A stretch of 64,000 bases of DNA from Typha latifolia (Eukaryota; Streptophyta; Magnoliopsida; Poales; Typhaceae), in the NCBI GenBank assembly GCA_019914945.1, contig CM034102.1:10343501-10407500 (forward strand), read 5' to 3'. Every line of letters starts with the position of its first letter. Within the stretch, counting starts at the first letter, position 1. Made by a program: the position numbers and the translations under genes. This document shows positions 25,201 through 38,900 of the stretch, in pieces. Under the pieces are notes generated by a model. It worked only from the letters and a program-made list of their open reading frames with translations. It made no database searches and had not been told where the DNA came from.

Positions 25201-28200
25201 ACAAAAAAAAGAAAAACCATGGTGCAGTTAAGAAGAAGAGAAGAAAAAAAAGTGAGAGAGTGGAAGAAATGAAAAAAGTGAGAAATAAAGAAATAAATTA
25301 AAAATATATATATTGGAGTTTGTCGGAGTTTATCGGAGCTAGATTTCTTCATAAGAGAAAGAATGGTTTTATGGTAAGGAGAGAAAAAGAGAAAGAAAGA
25401 GTGAAAGAGAGAGAGAGAGTGAAAAGAAAGAGAGAGAGAGAGAGTTCAAATCGGGCCTAGATCAAGATCGGGTTTAGTCAATTCGAATCGGGATAGACCG
25501 ATCCGGCGAACCATGATTAAAACCTACATTATAATGATTTATTTTTAAATTATTTTTATAAATGACCTTTTTCATTAAAGATAAATATTATTCAACACAT
25601 AATATAATTGAATACATTTATTAAAATAAATATTAATGATTGAGCACTCCAGAATGTACTTGAATACTCCATAATAAAATTAAGCACATAATAATAATTG
25701 ATAATAATTTAATAATTTAAATTAATATCTAGTTGAATATAGAATGATAAGGAGAAATCAAGACTTCATTTGCTGGCATAGGAATAACACAAGAATGTTG
25801 CATTATTATTTGTTGAAATTCTTAAAACTAAGGTTTTGAAAATCGGTATCTGGATCGGGATCGGCTATCTAAAAAAACGATACATATCGGCTACTTGTAT
25901 TGGATTAAACTATTTTAATTAAATAAAATTCTAAATATTATTTAAAAATATTGAGAAATTTCTAAAAATTTAGAAAAAATTATAAGAAAATAAGAAATAA
26001 TAATTATTCACATATAACACCTAAAAAGTAAAAATCTCTCTTCCTCCCTTTCTTCTTTCTTATCCCTCTAATATTGATCAGTTGATTTGATAATGATAAT
26101 AAAAATAGAAATTTTTTTTAAAGAAAAGGCTCCACATGGTACAATGACTGACATACGGTCGTGCCGAATTAGCATGGCTTGGCACAACACGCACTCATGC
26201 TGGTCAGCACAAGGGTGTGCTACTAGCACACCTCGTGCGAAATGCCATGCCATTACTGGCACGGCATGCGCTAGTCAGCACGGGCCGTGCAGACCGGCAC
26301 AACTATCCATGATTAAAAAGATTAAAACATGCTTGAAGTGTCGTAGGATAAAAGGTTTGCACTGATGCCAAATTGAAGTCTGACAAAATAGGAGGTCATA
26401 CTATGTGACAAACTTTTTGATAGAGATGAATGAATAGATATGGACCTTTTATTAGAGATGAAAGAATAAACAAAAAAAGAGGTAGAAGATGAAGTGAACA
26501 AGAGAGTATTATTCTAAAGAGAGAAGAGATAACATGACACACATGGCTAAAAGAAAGCTTCTTTTCATAAATCTATTATAGTAGCCTTATATAAGAACAC
26601 CCTAACTAATCCCTAAGAAAACCTTTTTGACTCGCAATAGGACTCTTTAGATTACCTACAAACCCTAATTTGGGCTAGTTAGGACTTAGGACTCTTTAAG
26701 AAAATAAGTTTTAAATAATTGTTGGATACCTTGAGGCTTTAAGTACTATTGTACCATGGTTGCTCCAGTAACACTACAGTACTACTACATTAATCAGTAA
26801 AATAATACTTAAATACTTGAAAGAAAAAGAGTAATTAGAAACTCGACGCCTTACACCTATTTATACTTTAATGTAGACTTCATCCTTCATCAACGGGGCA
26901 TGCTGCTAAGCCATTTGCTCCGTACGTGCTGATTAGCATGGTCACCACGGTTCGACAATCATGACAAACAACTTGGGCCAGTTCAACATAGAGCGACACG
27001 AGGTTGGATTGAGTCGATACAGGGTACCATAGGTCAACACTTATAGGCACATGCTTAATTTCCATGTAGTGGTGCTAATTTCCTATCGACACGTTACATT
27101 TCAGGCAGCATACCTTGTGCCCCTTGATGCAGAATCCTTGATTAGGGGCCTTTATGTTTGAGGACAACAACATCAATATTTATATGCTTTGCTACATCAG
27201 AAGTACTGTACTTAACCTTTCTAAATTTTCTTGAATAACTAAGGCTTTCAAAGTTTGCTCAAGCACTCAATGGATCATTTGTTGTATGTTTTTCTATTTG
27301 AATATATATGCATTTATGGATGGTTTTATGTGTGTGCAATGTAGGATAGGCTGTAATAGCAACTATGAATTAGATTAGAGATTTCTTGTCTCATGGAATA
27401 CCAACAATATTTCTTGCTCACCTATCTATTATGATCTTTAACTTAGATGGCAGTTTTTTTTTTGCCACCATATCATGCATTTGGGGGTTGACATGGTCAT
27501 TCAATCGGAATGCGAAAAGGTTCTTTTCCTAGTAGTAATTTGAGTAGGTGATTTATTTAAAAAGTTTGTTAGGGCATGGGGCTCCTACCAAAGTAGTATG
27601 GGGAGTTATATGTAGTCTTAGCTCCATTTCTGGTGAGATTATCCTATGCGTTGAATTGCTACACAGGGTGTGCTCTCTTGACTTGTTGCTTTGATATTGG
27701 TGTTAAAAAGTTTGCCTTATATAGCATTGATTTTACTTTTTCTCACAATAAGAATGACTAAAATCTAAGTAGTTCCTCTTACTTCTAGTCAATTTACTTT
27801 TTTCTCGGTATATTTTAGCAACAAATTAAGTGTCTGCTTATCAAAATGGATAGTAGCTTGAGGAAGTTATTAGATGTATCTACTATCGACTGTGAATTCT
27901 TGTTTTTGAATCTAGGAGCTCTTTGGTCCAAGAATTGACAACTGATTTTATATAAGAAATGTGTCACGACCCAAAATCAGAATTATGATCGGCTATGCAT
28001 CTCAATATGCTTGAGATACACGAAGCGTTACTAATACTTCCTAAGTGTATAATGATAAGAATAAATAAACAAAGAGGATCTGCTTTATTAAATTTTACTA
28101 ATTGTAATTAAAATAAACAATGTCATTATTACTGTGTCTCTAAACGAAATTACATTAACAATTAGACTAAAACATAAGACCAAAAGAGCAAAAATATAAA

Positions 28201-29881
28201 TTGGTAGGTCCTAAGTAGAGGGAGGGTCCCAGTGCATCTCGCTCAGTTGTCACGCTGACCATTACCTGAAATAATTAAATAGAGAAATAAATTCTGAGCT
28301 AACAACTATAGCTTAGTGAGTGGAATCCATTAGAAAACCAAATAAATTCTAAAATTTTATAGTGTTAAATAAAACCCAAGTTCAACAATATACATAACAA
28401 TTTTCAACAGGCATGCTCTTAAATAATGACAATGATAACAATAGAGTCATAACTTGTAGCCTTGCACATTTTCAACATATTAACACCTTTCCAATAATTA
28501 TAATGTCATTTGTCTCAATGAGTCTATACCATGTGGATTCACATCAACTAGAAGTCACCTTGAGATGACGCTCAAGACTTTTCCTTATAGCTGATCCGGT
28601 TAGGATCATCAGATGGTATCACTATGTGATCAACACATCCTGTCTTTTTCACTAATCGTTGAGGGAGGTTAGAGTCACCTAGGTAATTTCTCATTCATTC
28701 TGGGATTGTTTTCTAACCCCGTTAGAATCACCTAAAAAAGTTACCGCAGTGATTTGATATAACACTTTCCCCTAAATTTTTAGATAGACTTGAGTCACCA
28801 CGAAAAATCGTAAGCGATCTATACCGAGACTATTCTCTAAGTCATACCAATACTAGTTTTATTTTTCTTTTTACTAAAATTTATAATTTGCACAAAGAAT
28901 GGCGATGCACTGAGTGTAATGATTAAATGCACATAGAAAATGTAACAATTAAATTTACAAGTAAGAATAAAATAAATAAATTTGCACATAATAAATTACA
29001 TGGTCTGACAAAGGTACGAAATATAATAAAAATAAATATGTGAGTGAATCTACTAACCTAATTCTAGGCAAGACAATCAAAATCTCAAATCTTTAGCTCA
29101 CATGCTAAAAATCACCACCTTTAATAATAAATAACAATAAAATTTTTAAATTAAATAATATTAAAATTTTCTACAATTTAACTCAAAAAGTCAATTTGGG
29201 CCAAAACAAGCCCAATCAGTTGGGCTGGGCTACTGTTGGCTCACAGCCTACCTAATTAAGTTAATGGAACTGGGTCGGGTCTCTTAGATTCGGATCCAAC
29301 CTAACCCGAATCCACACTTAAGGGAAGAAGGCCAAACTCGGGTTGCCTGAGTTTGCCTTTTTCAACCTGAGGGGGATCAACAAGGGCAAGAGAGAAAAAG
29401 AGGAGGGAGAGAGAGACGTTGGCGGTCACTGTTGGCGACTGTCTGTCGGTTGCGCCCTGAGCTCTCCAACATCCTTGTGATGCCGCCGTCCTCACGAGTG
29501 GAGGAGAAACCATAGAAGACAATCGACTCAATGGCCGATAGCGACCGGAGCCACGAGGGCTCCAAAGGTGAACATCTACGGCACGAGGCCAATAACAAAA
29601 GACTTCCAGTGGTGGAGCGGCAGCGACTCGAAGCTGCTGGCTGAGGAGATTCACCGATGAGGCCGCAACATTGAAATTAGGTATTTCTAGTTTACTCCAT
29701 TAAATTAAAATTAAACTTGAGGGATGAGAGATGGCTTACCGAGGAGGAGCGTGATGGTCCCTATTTACTCCGACGATGCTCCGACGGGCCGAACCCATGT
29801 TGTGATTCCGACGGTAAGGAAGAAGAAAATGAAAGAGAAGAAGAAAATGAAGGAGAAGAAGAAAAGGAAGAGGAAAAGGAG

Positions 29882-29916
<35 letters not shown>

Positions 29917-32900
29917 TTAATTTATAGGGTCAAAATCCAAATCTAATTTAGATTTGGATTTGGTGAGATCTCTGCGGCCGCCTCGTCGCGTGCCGGAGAG
30001 GGAGAGGGGAGAGGTCACGTGCACCCTCTTCTCTCTCTCGTTTTTTATATTTTTTTCGAGTTCTTACAAAATGTTGATAACTTTGTTGTCTATTTATTCA
30101 AATGGTAAGTTGAATTAGGTCATCTTTTATACGTACGACTGAAAGTCACCATTTTTTGTATTTAACATGCTTTCTAGTGTTTCTGAACATCTTTCACCAT
30201 TTTATCTGGTCTCTGTCATATCCATTAGTATTTATGAACTTGCAATATTGAGATTTATGATTGCCTTTTCTTTTCATTTTTAAAATGAGAAAGCAACTAA
30301 AGATGGAATTTCTGAGCTACTTATATTACTTATTCAGGTTGTTGGAGCAGAAGCTTCTAGGCTAGGTATCAGGGGACCATGGATCACAAAGTCATATTTG
30401 GAAATGATACTAGAGGGGAAAGGTAGATCTTACACAAATTATTAATGTTAGTAACTTGGTATTACAATTTCGTTTGAATGTCTACTCTGACATTTGCTAA
30501 TTGGTATCAGGTGTTCCCCGTCTTAACACACCACCACCACTGTCTAATACACATTTAACTGAAAGTCAAGAAAAGAAAATTGCTGCACCTAAACCAATTC
30601 GCCTATCTACCCATATTGTGGCGAATCTCGAGGATCTCACACAACCATGGACTCGATCTCCCACAAAAAGATCTGATTTTGAGCCTGTTCTGGGAAAATG
30701 GCATTTTATCTCGGGTTCTTTTCAACTCTTCTTTTTGGATTTCTTTCCTCTAAATTGCAATTCTCGTGTATCAGTCAAATCTTGAGTCAGATAAAGTGCA
30801 ATGTCTAGTAAGAGAACATTTAATAGTGATGAAGTTTATGAACATCTGCAGATTCTTCTTCCAGGGGTAACATCCTGCTTGCTCCAATGCCTGATTCATA
30901 TGACTTGGATAGAGGTCTTCTCCTTTCAGTTCAAGCAATACAGGTGAGCAACACTCTAAGAAACACATCTTCCATTGAAAAATTATCAACATATTTACTG
31001 TGATATTTCTTGCTTTACTATCTTGCAGGCATTGTTAGAGAACAAGGATTTTCCTGTTATTGTTGGAATTGGTAATGTGTGATACTTCAACTTCTAAAAT
31101 AACTTAATTATTTAGAAGTTAGAACAGAAAGATACCTAATTATATAGTTCTTATCCTCAATTATTGCATTAGTTCAGAGATATTGTTGCTGTATTTTGCT
31201 TGATAAGTATGCTTAGGAGTTAGGATGACCTAAGTAAAATCTGTTTCTATTATTTGGTGTTTAGGGGATATAATTTAGAAATACCTTTTGTTGGTTATTT
31301 TTGTTTAAGTTATGGGAATGTTTGGAACCTGAAGTTCTTGACTGATTGAGCAACTTGTTTTCTCTTGCGGATGCCACTGCAATGTATTGCTTTTGAACCA
31401 CTGCAATGTATTGCTTTTGAATGTTTCACTGGTGCGAAGGTTGTTTGTCCTTGCTCAGATATATTGAAGCTTGAGGAAATGGTGCTTTAAAATTGTTTGT
31501 AGATCAGATGACTTTGACTTAGAAGGGAATTCCATTATTTCATACATGTTTGAAATGGAATATTTGAGAAGGTAAGTGTAGATATAGGATCGATGAGGTA
31601 TGTCACAACCTGAAATCGAAATCATAATCGGCCATGTATATCCATACGCTTGAGGTACATGAAGCCTTAACTAATATTTTCATAGTTCACAATAATAAAA
31701 ATTAATGTAAAAATTTGACTTTGATAAACCCAATTCAATAATAATGAAAATGATCAATGTCATTACTATTTTGCCTCTAATTAAAATTGAATTAAAAGAA
31801 AGTTTAAAACATAAAGACCAAAAAACTTAAAAGTAAAAAGAGATAAATTTTAAGTGGAGGTGGAGAGATAAACTTTGAAGTTTATCAAAAACGTATTCCA
31901 TGGGAGATAAACTTTGAAGTTCTTTTTGAACCTGCCACCCACAATAACTGGCAAAATCAGTTATGATCCCTGGGAGTGAATAAAACTAGATGAATCGCTT
32001 GGAGGCTGGAGCACCACTATCATAACAACCACGTTTTTGATAAATTTGATGCCAATTATTTGATTTCCTGGTCCACCTGGAAATTGGACATCAATTACTT
32101 GATATCTCAGTTTGGGTTTGGTATGGATACAACTTAAAATCTAACCCACAATCAAGCTGTTTTATAAAGAAACTAGTTTCGTTTGTTATCAGCCAAAACT
32201 GCCATCTTTTTGGTTGATACAGCTGATATGATACTGAAAGAAATTTGTTTCAGTCAATTACGTTGTTTTCGACCTCAAACCGTGGAAATATCAAACGAAT
32301 TGACATGTTTACATTCCAAATCTAGTTTTAGTCTTCATATACAACATTCTTTTGTAATTTTTTATAGATAATAGTAGAACCATCATTCTCCTTGGTTGTG
32401 AAGTCACAAACAGACAAACCAGTTTTCAATCTTACAAGTGATATTAGCCGAAAGTCGAGGATGGTACCTCATATCAAGGAAATATGATGAGGATATGCTT
32501 ATTCATCAGCATTGGAAGAGCTAAAGTTTTTAATTGTTGGTACATAGTTACATAGTAATATGGTTGGTATTGTGTTCTAGTGGTCGGTGAAACATGGATA
32601 TAAGATGGGGATGTTACAGGGTTTGATGATATACGTATTAAGATTGTCCTTTTTTCTTTAACTTGCGACTTATGACACTTAACCAAGTAAGCATCCTTAA
32701 TCCATTCTTCAAGAAAGAGCTAGCTGCTGAATCTGCTATTGGTATTGAAATTTCCTCAGTTCGTTGATTCATTCTGTTGCACAGAAATCCCTTATTAACT
32801 ATTGCCTATACCCAAAATTGCCAATACCAAAAAGTTTTTTCATGCAAATTGGCCCGTAAAGGGAAAATATATTTATTGAATTGCTCAACATCAGATAAAT

Positions 32901-35900
32901 TTAAGGGACAGATACACTTTTACAGGATATACCAGATATTTTAGAAGATATAAGTCTTCCATGACAGATTTTCTTCAGTCACTAGCTTCCTCCGTTGGTT
33001 TAGAAAAGGACTTCTGGAAACTGCAAATCTATGCTTTCCTTCCTATGGTGATGTCACATCAAAGAGACCACATTTGTGCATGGTGTAAACATATATAAAG
33101 GGAGATTCTGAAGTACCAGTCTACCTTGACAGTTTAAATACCATCTTAATAGGTAGATGATGGGATCAAATTTGTGTAGAAAATCTGTATTTTGTGTAGA
33201 GGGCTGGAATACATATGTATCTATGATACATATGACAAAATTTGTTCATCTTGTTCCGTTCCTTTTTCAGAAGATCTCTTCTCAAGTTATTGGCATGAGA
33301 ACCTTTCTAGTTAATGCTAATCTGAGTGTTATTTGTACATCTCTGCTTTGTTCTTTTATAATATTGCAAACACACCTATAGGCAAATTTGGTCATCTTTC
33401 TATGACTAATCGTATTTAAAGGACATGTATACGTATACTTTCTATATTTATATACTTTTGAAGGGTGTAATTTTTAGGAGGTCCGAGTGGATCTGGCAAA
33501 ACAAGCCTGGCTCAGAAGATGGCAAATATAGTTGGTTGTGAAGTAATTTCCTTAGAAAGTTACTACAAGCCTGAACAATTGAAGGACTTCAAGTATGATG
33601 AGTATAGCTCCTTGGATATATCTTTGCTGACTAAGGTACTGTTTTATTTGGCATTGGAGTCTATTCTTTCTTGTAATTTTGAAATACGACAGACTAAATT
33701 AGTTGAGACTTCCTGTTGTCTTTGAAATGACATTGGATTGTCAAGAGGTAGCTTAGTTGGGGATATAGATTTCCTAGTCAGGGAAACTCTTGCTTCCAAC
33801 GTTATATTCTTTTCCTATTTCATGATTAAAGATGTTTGATCAAGCAATTTACTAATAGCGTATATGTCCACTTCACTTACGAGATTCTAAAGCCGAAATT
33901 TTTGCATCTTTTTAAAATTAAGTCTTAAAATTCTCATGGTCTTGATCTTACTTTCACAATATAGGAGATCATAGTCTAATAACATGGAGGACATGATGCA
34001 TGTCTATGCTGAAGTCGAGGATTGGATGCGTCATCTATAGATATGTCAGTAGTCGTGGTACTTATCTCTTTGCATTTGCTACCAACATGCAGTATAATCT
34101 AGTGTTACGCCCAATTTGCACCTGTACACATTGGGAATCTTGTGCACATTAAAATAACTTGCCTAAAATTATCATGGATTACTTTGAATTGTTCAATGTC
34201 TGGTTCAGTTAAAGATATTTTATTACATACAAACTAAAAGGTCTTCTAGGTTAGAAAACCAATTAAGTAGGTACTATTTATAGGCTACTACTTCCTTGAT
34301 TATGGCTAAGTTGATGATCTGACAGAACTTATTCTGTCTCAAGGCGATTGAACCCACAAATTACCTAGAAGCTCATACATTGGTAATTCCACTTTAGTGG
34401 GACTTCATATACTCAAGTTCATCTATTGCATCAGTCTATTATAGGTCATGCACGACTTGTATTGGCACGGGGCACCACATGTATGAAGTTGCTGCAAGTG
34501 GAACATCCAACAAACATTTTAGAGTTTACGATAGGATGCTGTTTTTGTACAGGTTTCACCTGTTCTTATTCTGTGCTAGGTGCTGGTAAGCCACCAGCAC
34601 GACAAACCTTGGTACATCTTTCCACCATATATTTTTGTATGCACTTGTTTCTTTTCCCTAGCTGACGCAATCAGATGGCAGTTTGCCGTTTATTTCTCCT
34701 GTTTCTTGCTCTACTCTTGCATTTCTTTGCTGATGCCATAAGCCACAAGTGTGTAGGGTGCTTGCTCTAATATGACAACCTTCACATTTCCACTTAGAAA
34801 GTTGACATTAAGATAGTTGACTAGGAGCTAATTTGTTATGTTGCCAGTAAGATGATGGCATGAGGCAAAAGTCCTTACCTGTTCATAAATTGGTGTTGAC
34901 CACTAGCTTGGGCATGTTAGATTTGCTCTGGCTAAATTGCTTGGGGAAAAGCTTAATGACGATGCAATAAACTGTAGACATAAGAAACTATTTTGCTTTC
35001 AATATTATTTGTATGGAATGACTTACGAAGAATAATATTTAAGTAAATGGCCTTCATGTAGTTTAAAGGCTTTAAATCTCTTCCGTACCTTTTGTGTAGC
35101 ATGTTGGTAGTTGGTAAAGACTAAACACTAACGTGAGGTAGTCATGCTGCGTTGTTCAAGCCCTATCATGTGCGCTAAAACTTTAGCCTTGATTTGCTTC
35201 AGGATTATCTTTTTCCTTATTCTTGATTAGGAAACACTACTATAGATTAGAAAGTAAACATCAAATTATCCTTACTATAGATTATAAACATTATCCATGT
35301 TATTTCACACATAAGCCCAATTACAAATTTATCCTTAATTTGACTATAGTTTACTTAAAAAAATTCTCTCTCCTCTCTTTTACCATACATGTATCTAACT
35401 CTACAAACCAAAAGTTCTTGCTTAATTTTTTTGCTCAATTTACCATACATGTATTAAATTCTCTCTCCTCTTTTTTTACCACACTTATTATGTTTTCTCT
35501 CTCCTTTTTCACCCTTAAACTTGGCTAAGAAAAAATTCATGTTTAGTTACTAAACATAACTAGGGGTCCGTAAGTTCAGGGACTAGCCAGAACTCAAACC
35601 AAATGCCACCTAAAATACCCTACTCTTGATTAGAGATACAATTTTAGGAATAAAAATCTAAAATAGCTATTCGAGATTTTCCCTTAATCTCAAAGAAAAT
35701 AAGGCCTTAGTATAATTTCTAAGCTATGTATGGAGAAAATTATTTGTCATATCATAGAAGTACATTATATTCATAATAGAAGAAAGCTATTATTTGAGAT
35801 ATACATACCAGAAAGGATAGATGAAACAGTAGCATCAGTCCTGAATTAATTCAAACTTAGATATGATGCTACCTTTCCTTCTGGAAACCTTAAAATTTAG

Positions 35901-38900
35901 TGTTCTGCATACTAGGGTTTTTAGCACAGATAGGCAATCACGTTCCAATTTGAATGATTTGAATGTGGATTGAAAAACCAAAGCTCATTGAAGAACATAA
36001 TCCAATATCAGGGAAAGTCATGAATAGGTTTATAGCTGTCACGATATCACTTTAATATGCTCTTGAAATCAGATCACCGCTACTCTATTGTAGTATTTAA
36101 ATGTCTCTAATAATTGCCAATATTCCATTCTCCATCCTCTGGCATCTTCACTCTTCTTGGGCAATACTTAAGAGGAACAAGATCTTTTCTTTCCTTCAGC
36201 TTCTTTCCACTATTATAGATCTCCCTGATAGTTATAAAAGTTTCTTCATTGGTTTGTTCTTACAGACGATTGGTCTTTCACGACTTACGACGTCATGTTA
36301 TTGTGTGTCTGAAGTTTTAGCTGCTTTTTTATATGAAAGAAAAAACTTACATGCTGTCTTTTCATAGATTGAAGTCTTAAATCTCATCTCAATCAGAAAC
36401 ATATTATACTTTTTTGTTCATGAAACTTGAGGCATATTAATGACCTTATTGAAAAATTGATCATTGTGTACTTAACATTTTTTTGTAAATTCTATTATTT
36501 GTTTAAGTATCTCATACCTGGTCATTATTAAAGAATATTACAGTTTGATTATGTTAATATTTTAATGTTAAAATATTTTGCAGAATATTGAGGAGATAAG
36601 GAATAATCATAAAGCAAAAGTTCCTTGCTTTGATTTTGAGAATTTTAGTCGAAATGAATTCAAGGAGATTCAAGTTTCTGAGGACTGTGGCGTGGTAAAG
36701 CTCCAACTGTGCTTGATAATGTGTATTTATTCATTTAGTGGGAGATATTCTCCTCTTGATCTTCATTTTTGGTAACATGATCTCCTCTCTGCAATAATAT
36801 ATCTGTTGGATAATCATCTATCTTTGATATTTTAGCTTACATATTTAGAATCTTGAGCTGGCCCTGCAGATTTTGTACACTTGCACTTGACTATTTTTAC
36901 TTATCAATTAAAAAAATGACTATTCAAGTGAAATGCAAACTCAACATGGCTAAAAAGTATTTAGTTTGCTAAAAATCCTTGCATGAAATTTTGATGACAT
37001 TTTCTATTTGATTTGGCTAAAAGCAAGAAGACCTCGGATATGGTTACCTACTATTTCTGCCATTACTAGCTTCAAGAGAGGTCTGTTTCATGGCTTTTAC
37101 TTGCTAGGCCGGACCAGTTTGTAGGCCATAGCTTTTGAAGAGAAGAAAGAAAGGGAACAAATTTAGAGGACTTACTATACTACCTGTATTGGAACAAATA
37201 AAAGAAAATAGATTGTTAGTTTATCATGATAAAGGTGATATAGGAAGGATGGTGAAGGATCATTTTGGATTCTGGTACCAGGATAACTAGGACTAGGACA
37301 ATATAGGAAGGGGGTCAGAGTAAGATCAAGTGAAGGTGATACAGGATAATATGGCTATAATACCAAGCTGATGTAGGATAGGTGTAAGGATCGGATTGGA
37401 TCAGCGAAAGAGTTAGGACAATAAATAGTACTAGATCAAAATATGATTCAAATAAGGATTATTTTAAATTTAATTTATGTTTTTGTGTACCCTCCACAAG
37501 AGGGATTAGGAGGGTATTGTGGGTAAAGTTTGCTTAGAAGAGATTAAGAGGGGCCAGTCTGACAATTTCTGCAGTTATTGCAGACTTCCTGCAGTAGAGA
37601 AAAGTACAGGACTGGAGATCAGTAGAAGTGGGCTCACAGAAACTTTGTGGGATCCAGATCTGATCCAGTAGGATTTTAGGAAGCTTTGGGGATAGGCTGG
37701 AGTTATGTTTAGGGTTTAAGAGATGATGGTAGCATGAATAAGGAAGGCTATCTGGAATTAGGGTTTGAAAGGTTATAGGGCTGTATTTCAGAAAACTGAG
37801 GCTGCAGCAGAAATTCAATAAAAACAGAGGAGAAAAGAGTCAAGAAAAGTATAGATGAAAGAGATCACTATCGAACACATTGGAGGATCGCCTCAACACT
37901 AATCAATGCTTGAAGGCTTCACTTGAAGGAAGAAGAAGAACAAAGTCTTTTTTTTTTTTTTTTTTTTTGTAATTTCTTGAAAGCAAAATTATAGCCGTTG
38001 CTGCAAGGGGGCTTTTGCAATTTAATTGCTGTTGTTTTTCTAATTGGTACGATTGAGCTTTTGAAAATTGAGTGCTTTTTTTTCCTCTCCTCTTTGCGGT
38101 TTTCCTCTTCACTGTGCTGCCTTCTTTCTAGCTATGCACAACTTTAATAGCGCCACTGGTTTATCTACCACCATCATTCGCATTAGCCCTAGCCATCCAT
38201 CTACCTTATCCAACCGTAGATCTTCACAATAGCTAAGCCTTCTGCAGCTCTACTTTGGGTCCAATCACCACCAATTGGTCTCCTCCAATCCCTAGAAGCA
38301 CCACCTAAAGCTCTATATGCACATGTAAGGCAGATCAGCTGATCCAGCCTCTTAGCCCTGCATCAGTGTGTACTGTCTTCGGAGATTGAGACTGACAGCC
38401 CGAGCTGATGTGCACCCACCCGGCTCGGTGTTCTCCAAACCTTGATAGCAGCCAAAGGAAGCTCTCTTGCTGTCTAAGACCAATTCAGTTGCAACTTTTC
38501 ACCGGGTTGCATCATTAGTGGTATCAGAGCTGATTGGATTGCAACAATTTGATATCGGAGCTAGTTGGACTGCATCAAATTCCTAATTTGATTAGGTCAA
38601 AGAGACCTTAAGGTATGAAGTTATTGACTCATAAGACCTTTATCGAGCCTAAAACTGACCTAAATACTGAAGTTACGAAAATATACAAAAAAATTGTCAA
38701 ATAAGTGACTGCAATGGAAAAATAACCCAAATAAACTCAGTCCTAGCTAGGCTTGATTTAATTGACACCAAAGACCAACTTGTGACTTTTTAATATGAGG
38801 TTTTTGTCGGTTTTTGCTGTTTTGATCTTGGAGCTAAATGACTTGTGAAAACTGAATTTCTTCTAGGGCCTAATCATGCCATTTTATGGGACATAATTAG

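Larger units (their letters stand above)
17115..30422 (+). other. CYTH-like domain 1 (exons 8-11)
   Basis: FIEMYLRSP opens the domain where CYTH proteins have ExExK; here the pattern is E-M-Y-L-R. It is followed by DWIKVRQSGIRYYLSLGD, NFIIRPKAEFE, LGGLLALGY and ITKSYLEMILE, the last four also found in altered form in the second half. Exons 10 and 11 of this domain are separated by the 9,121-bp intron 10. Confidence 0.8.

Noticed and set aside
26068..26365. Short open frames on both strands in the GC-rich patch of intron 10
   Set aside because: Built from GGCACG/CGTGCC palindromic words with no protein domain.
30511..30785. Frame starting at 30501 as a separate small gene
   Set aside because: It is exon 12 of the kinase-CYTH gene: GVPRLNTPPP follows exon 11 in phase, and the reading past 30714 is intron.
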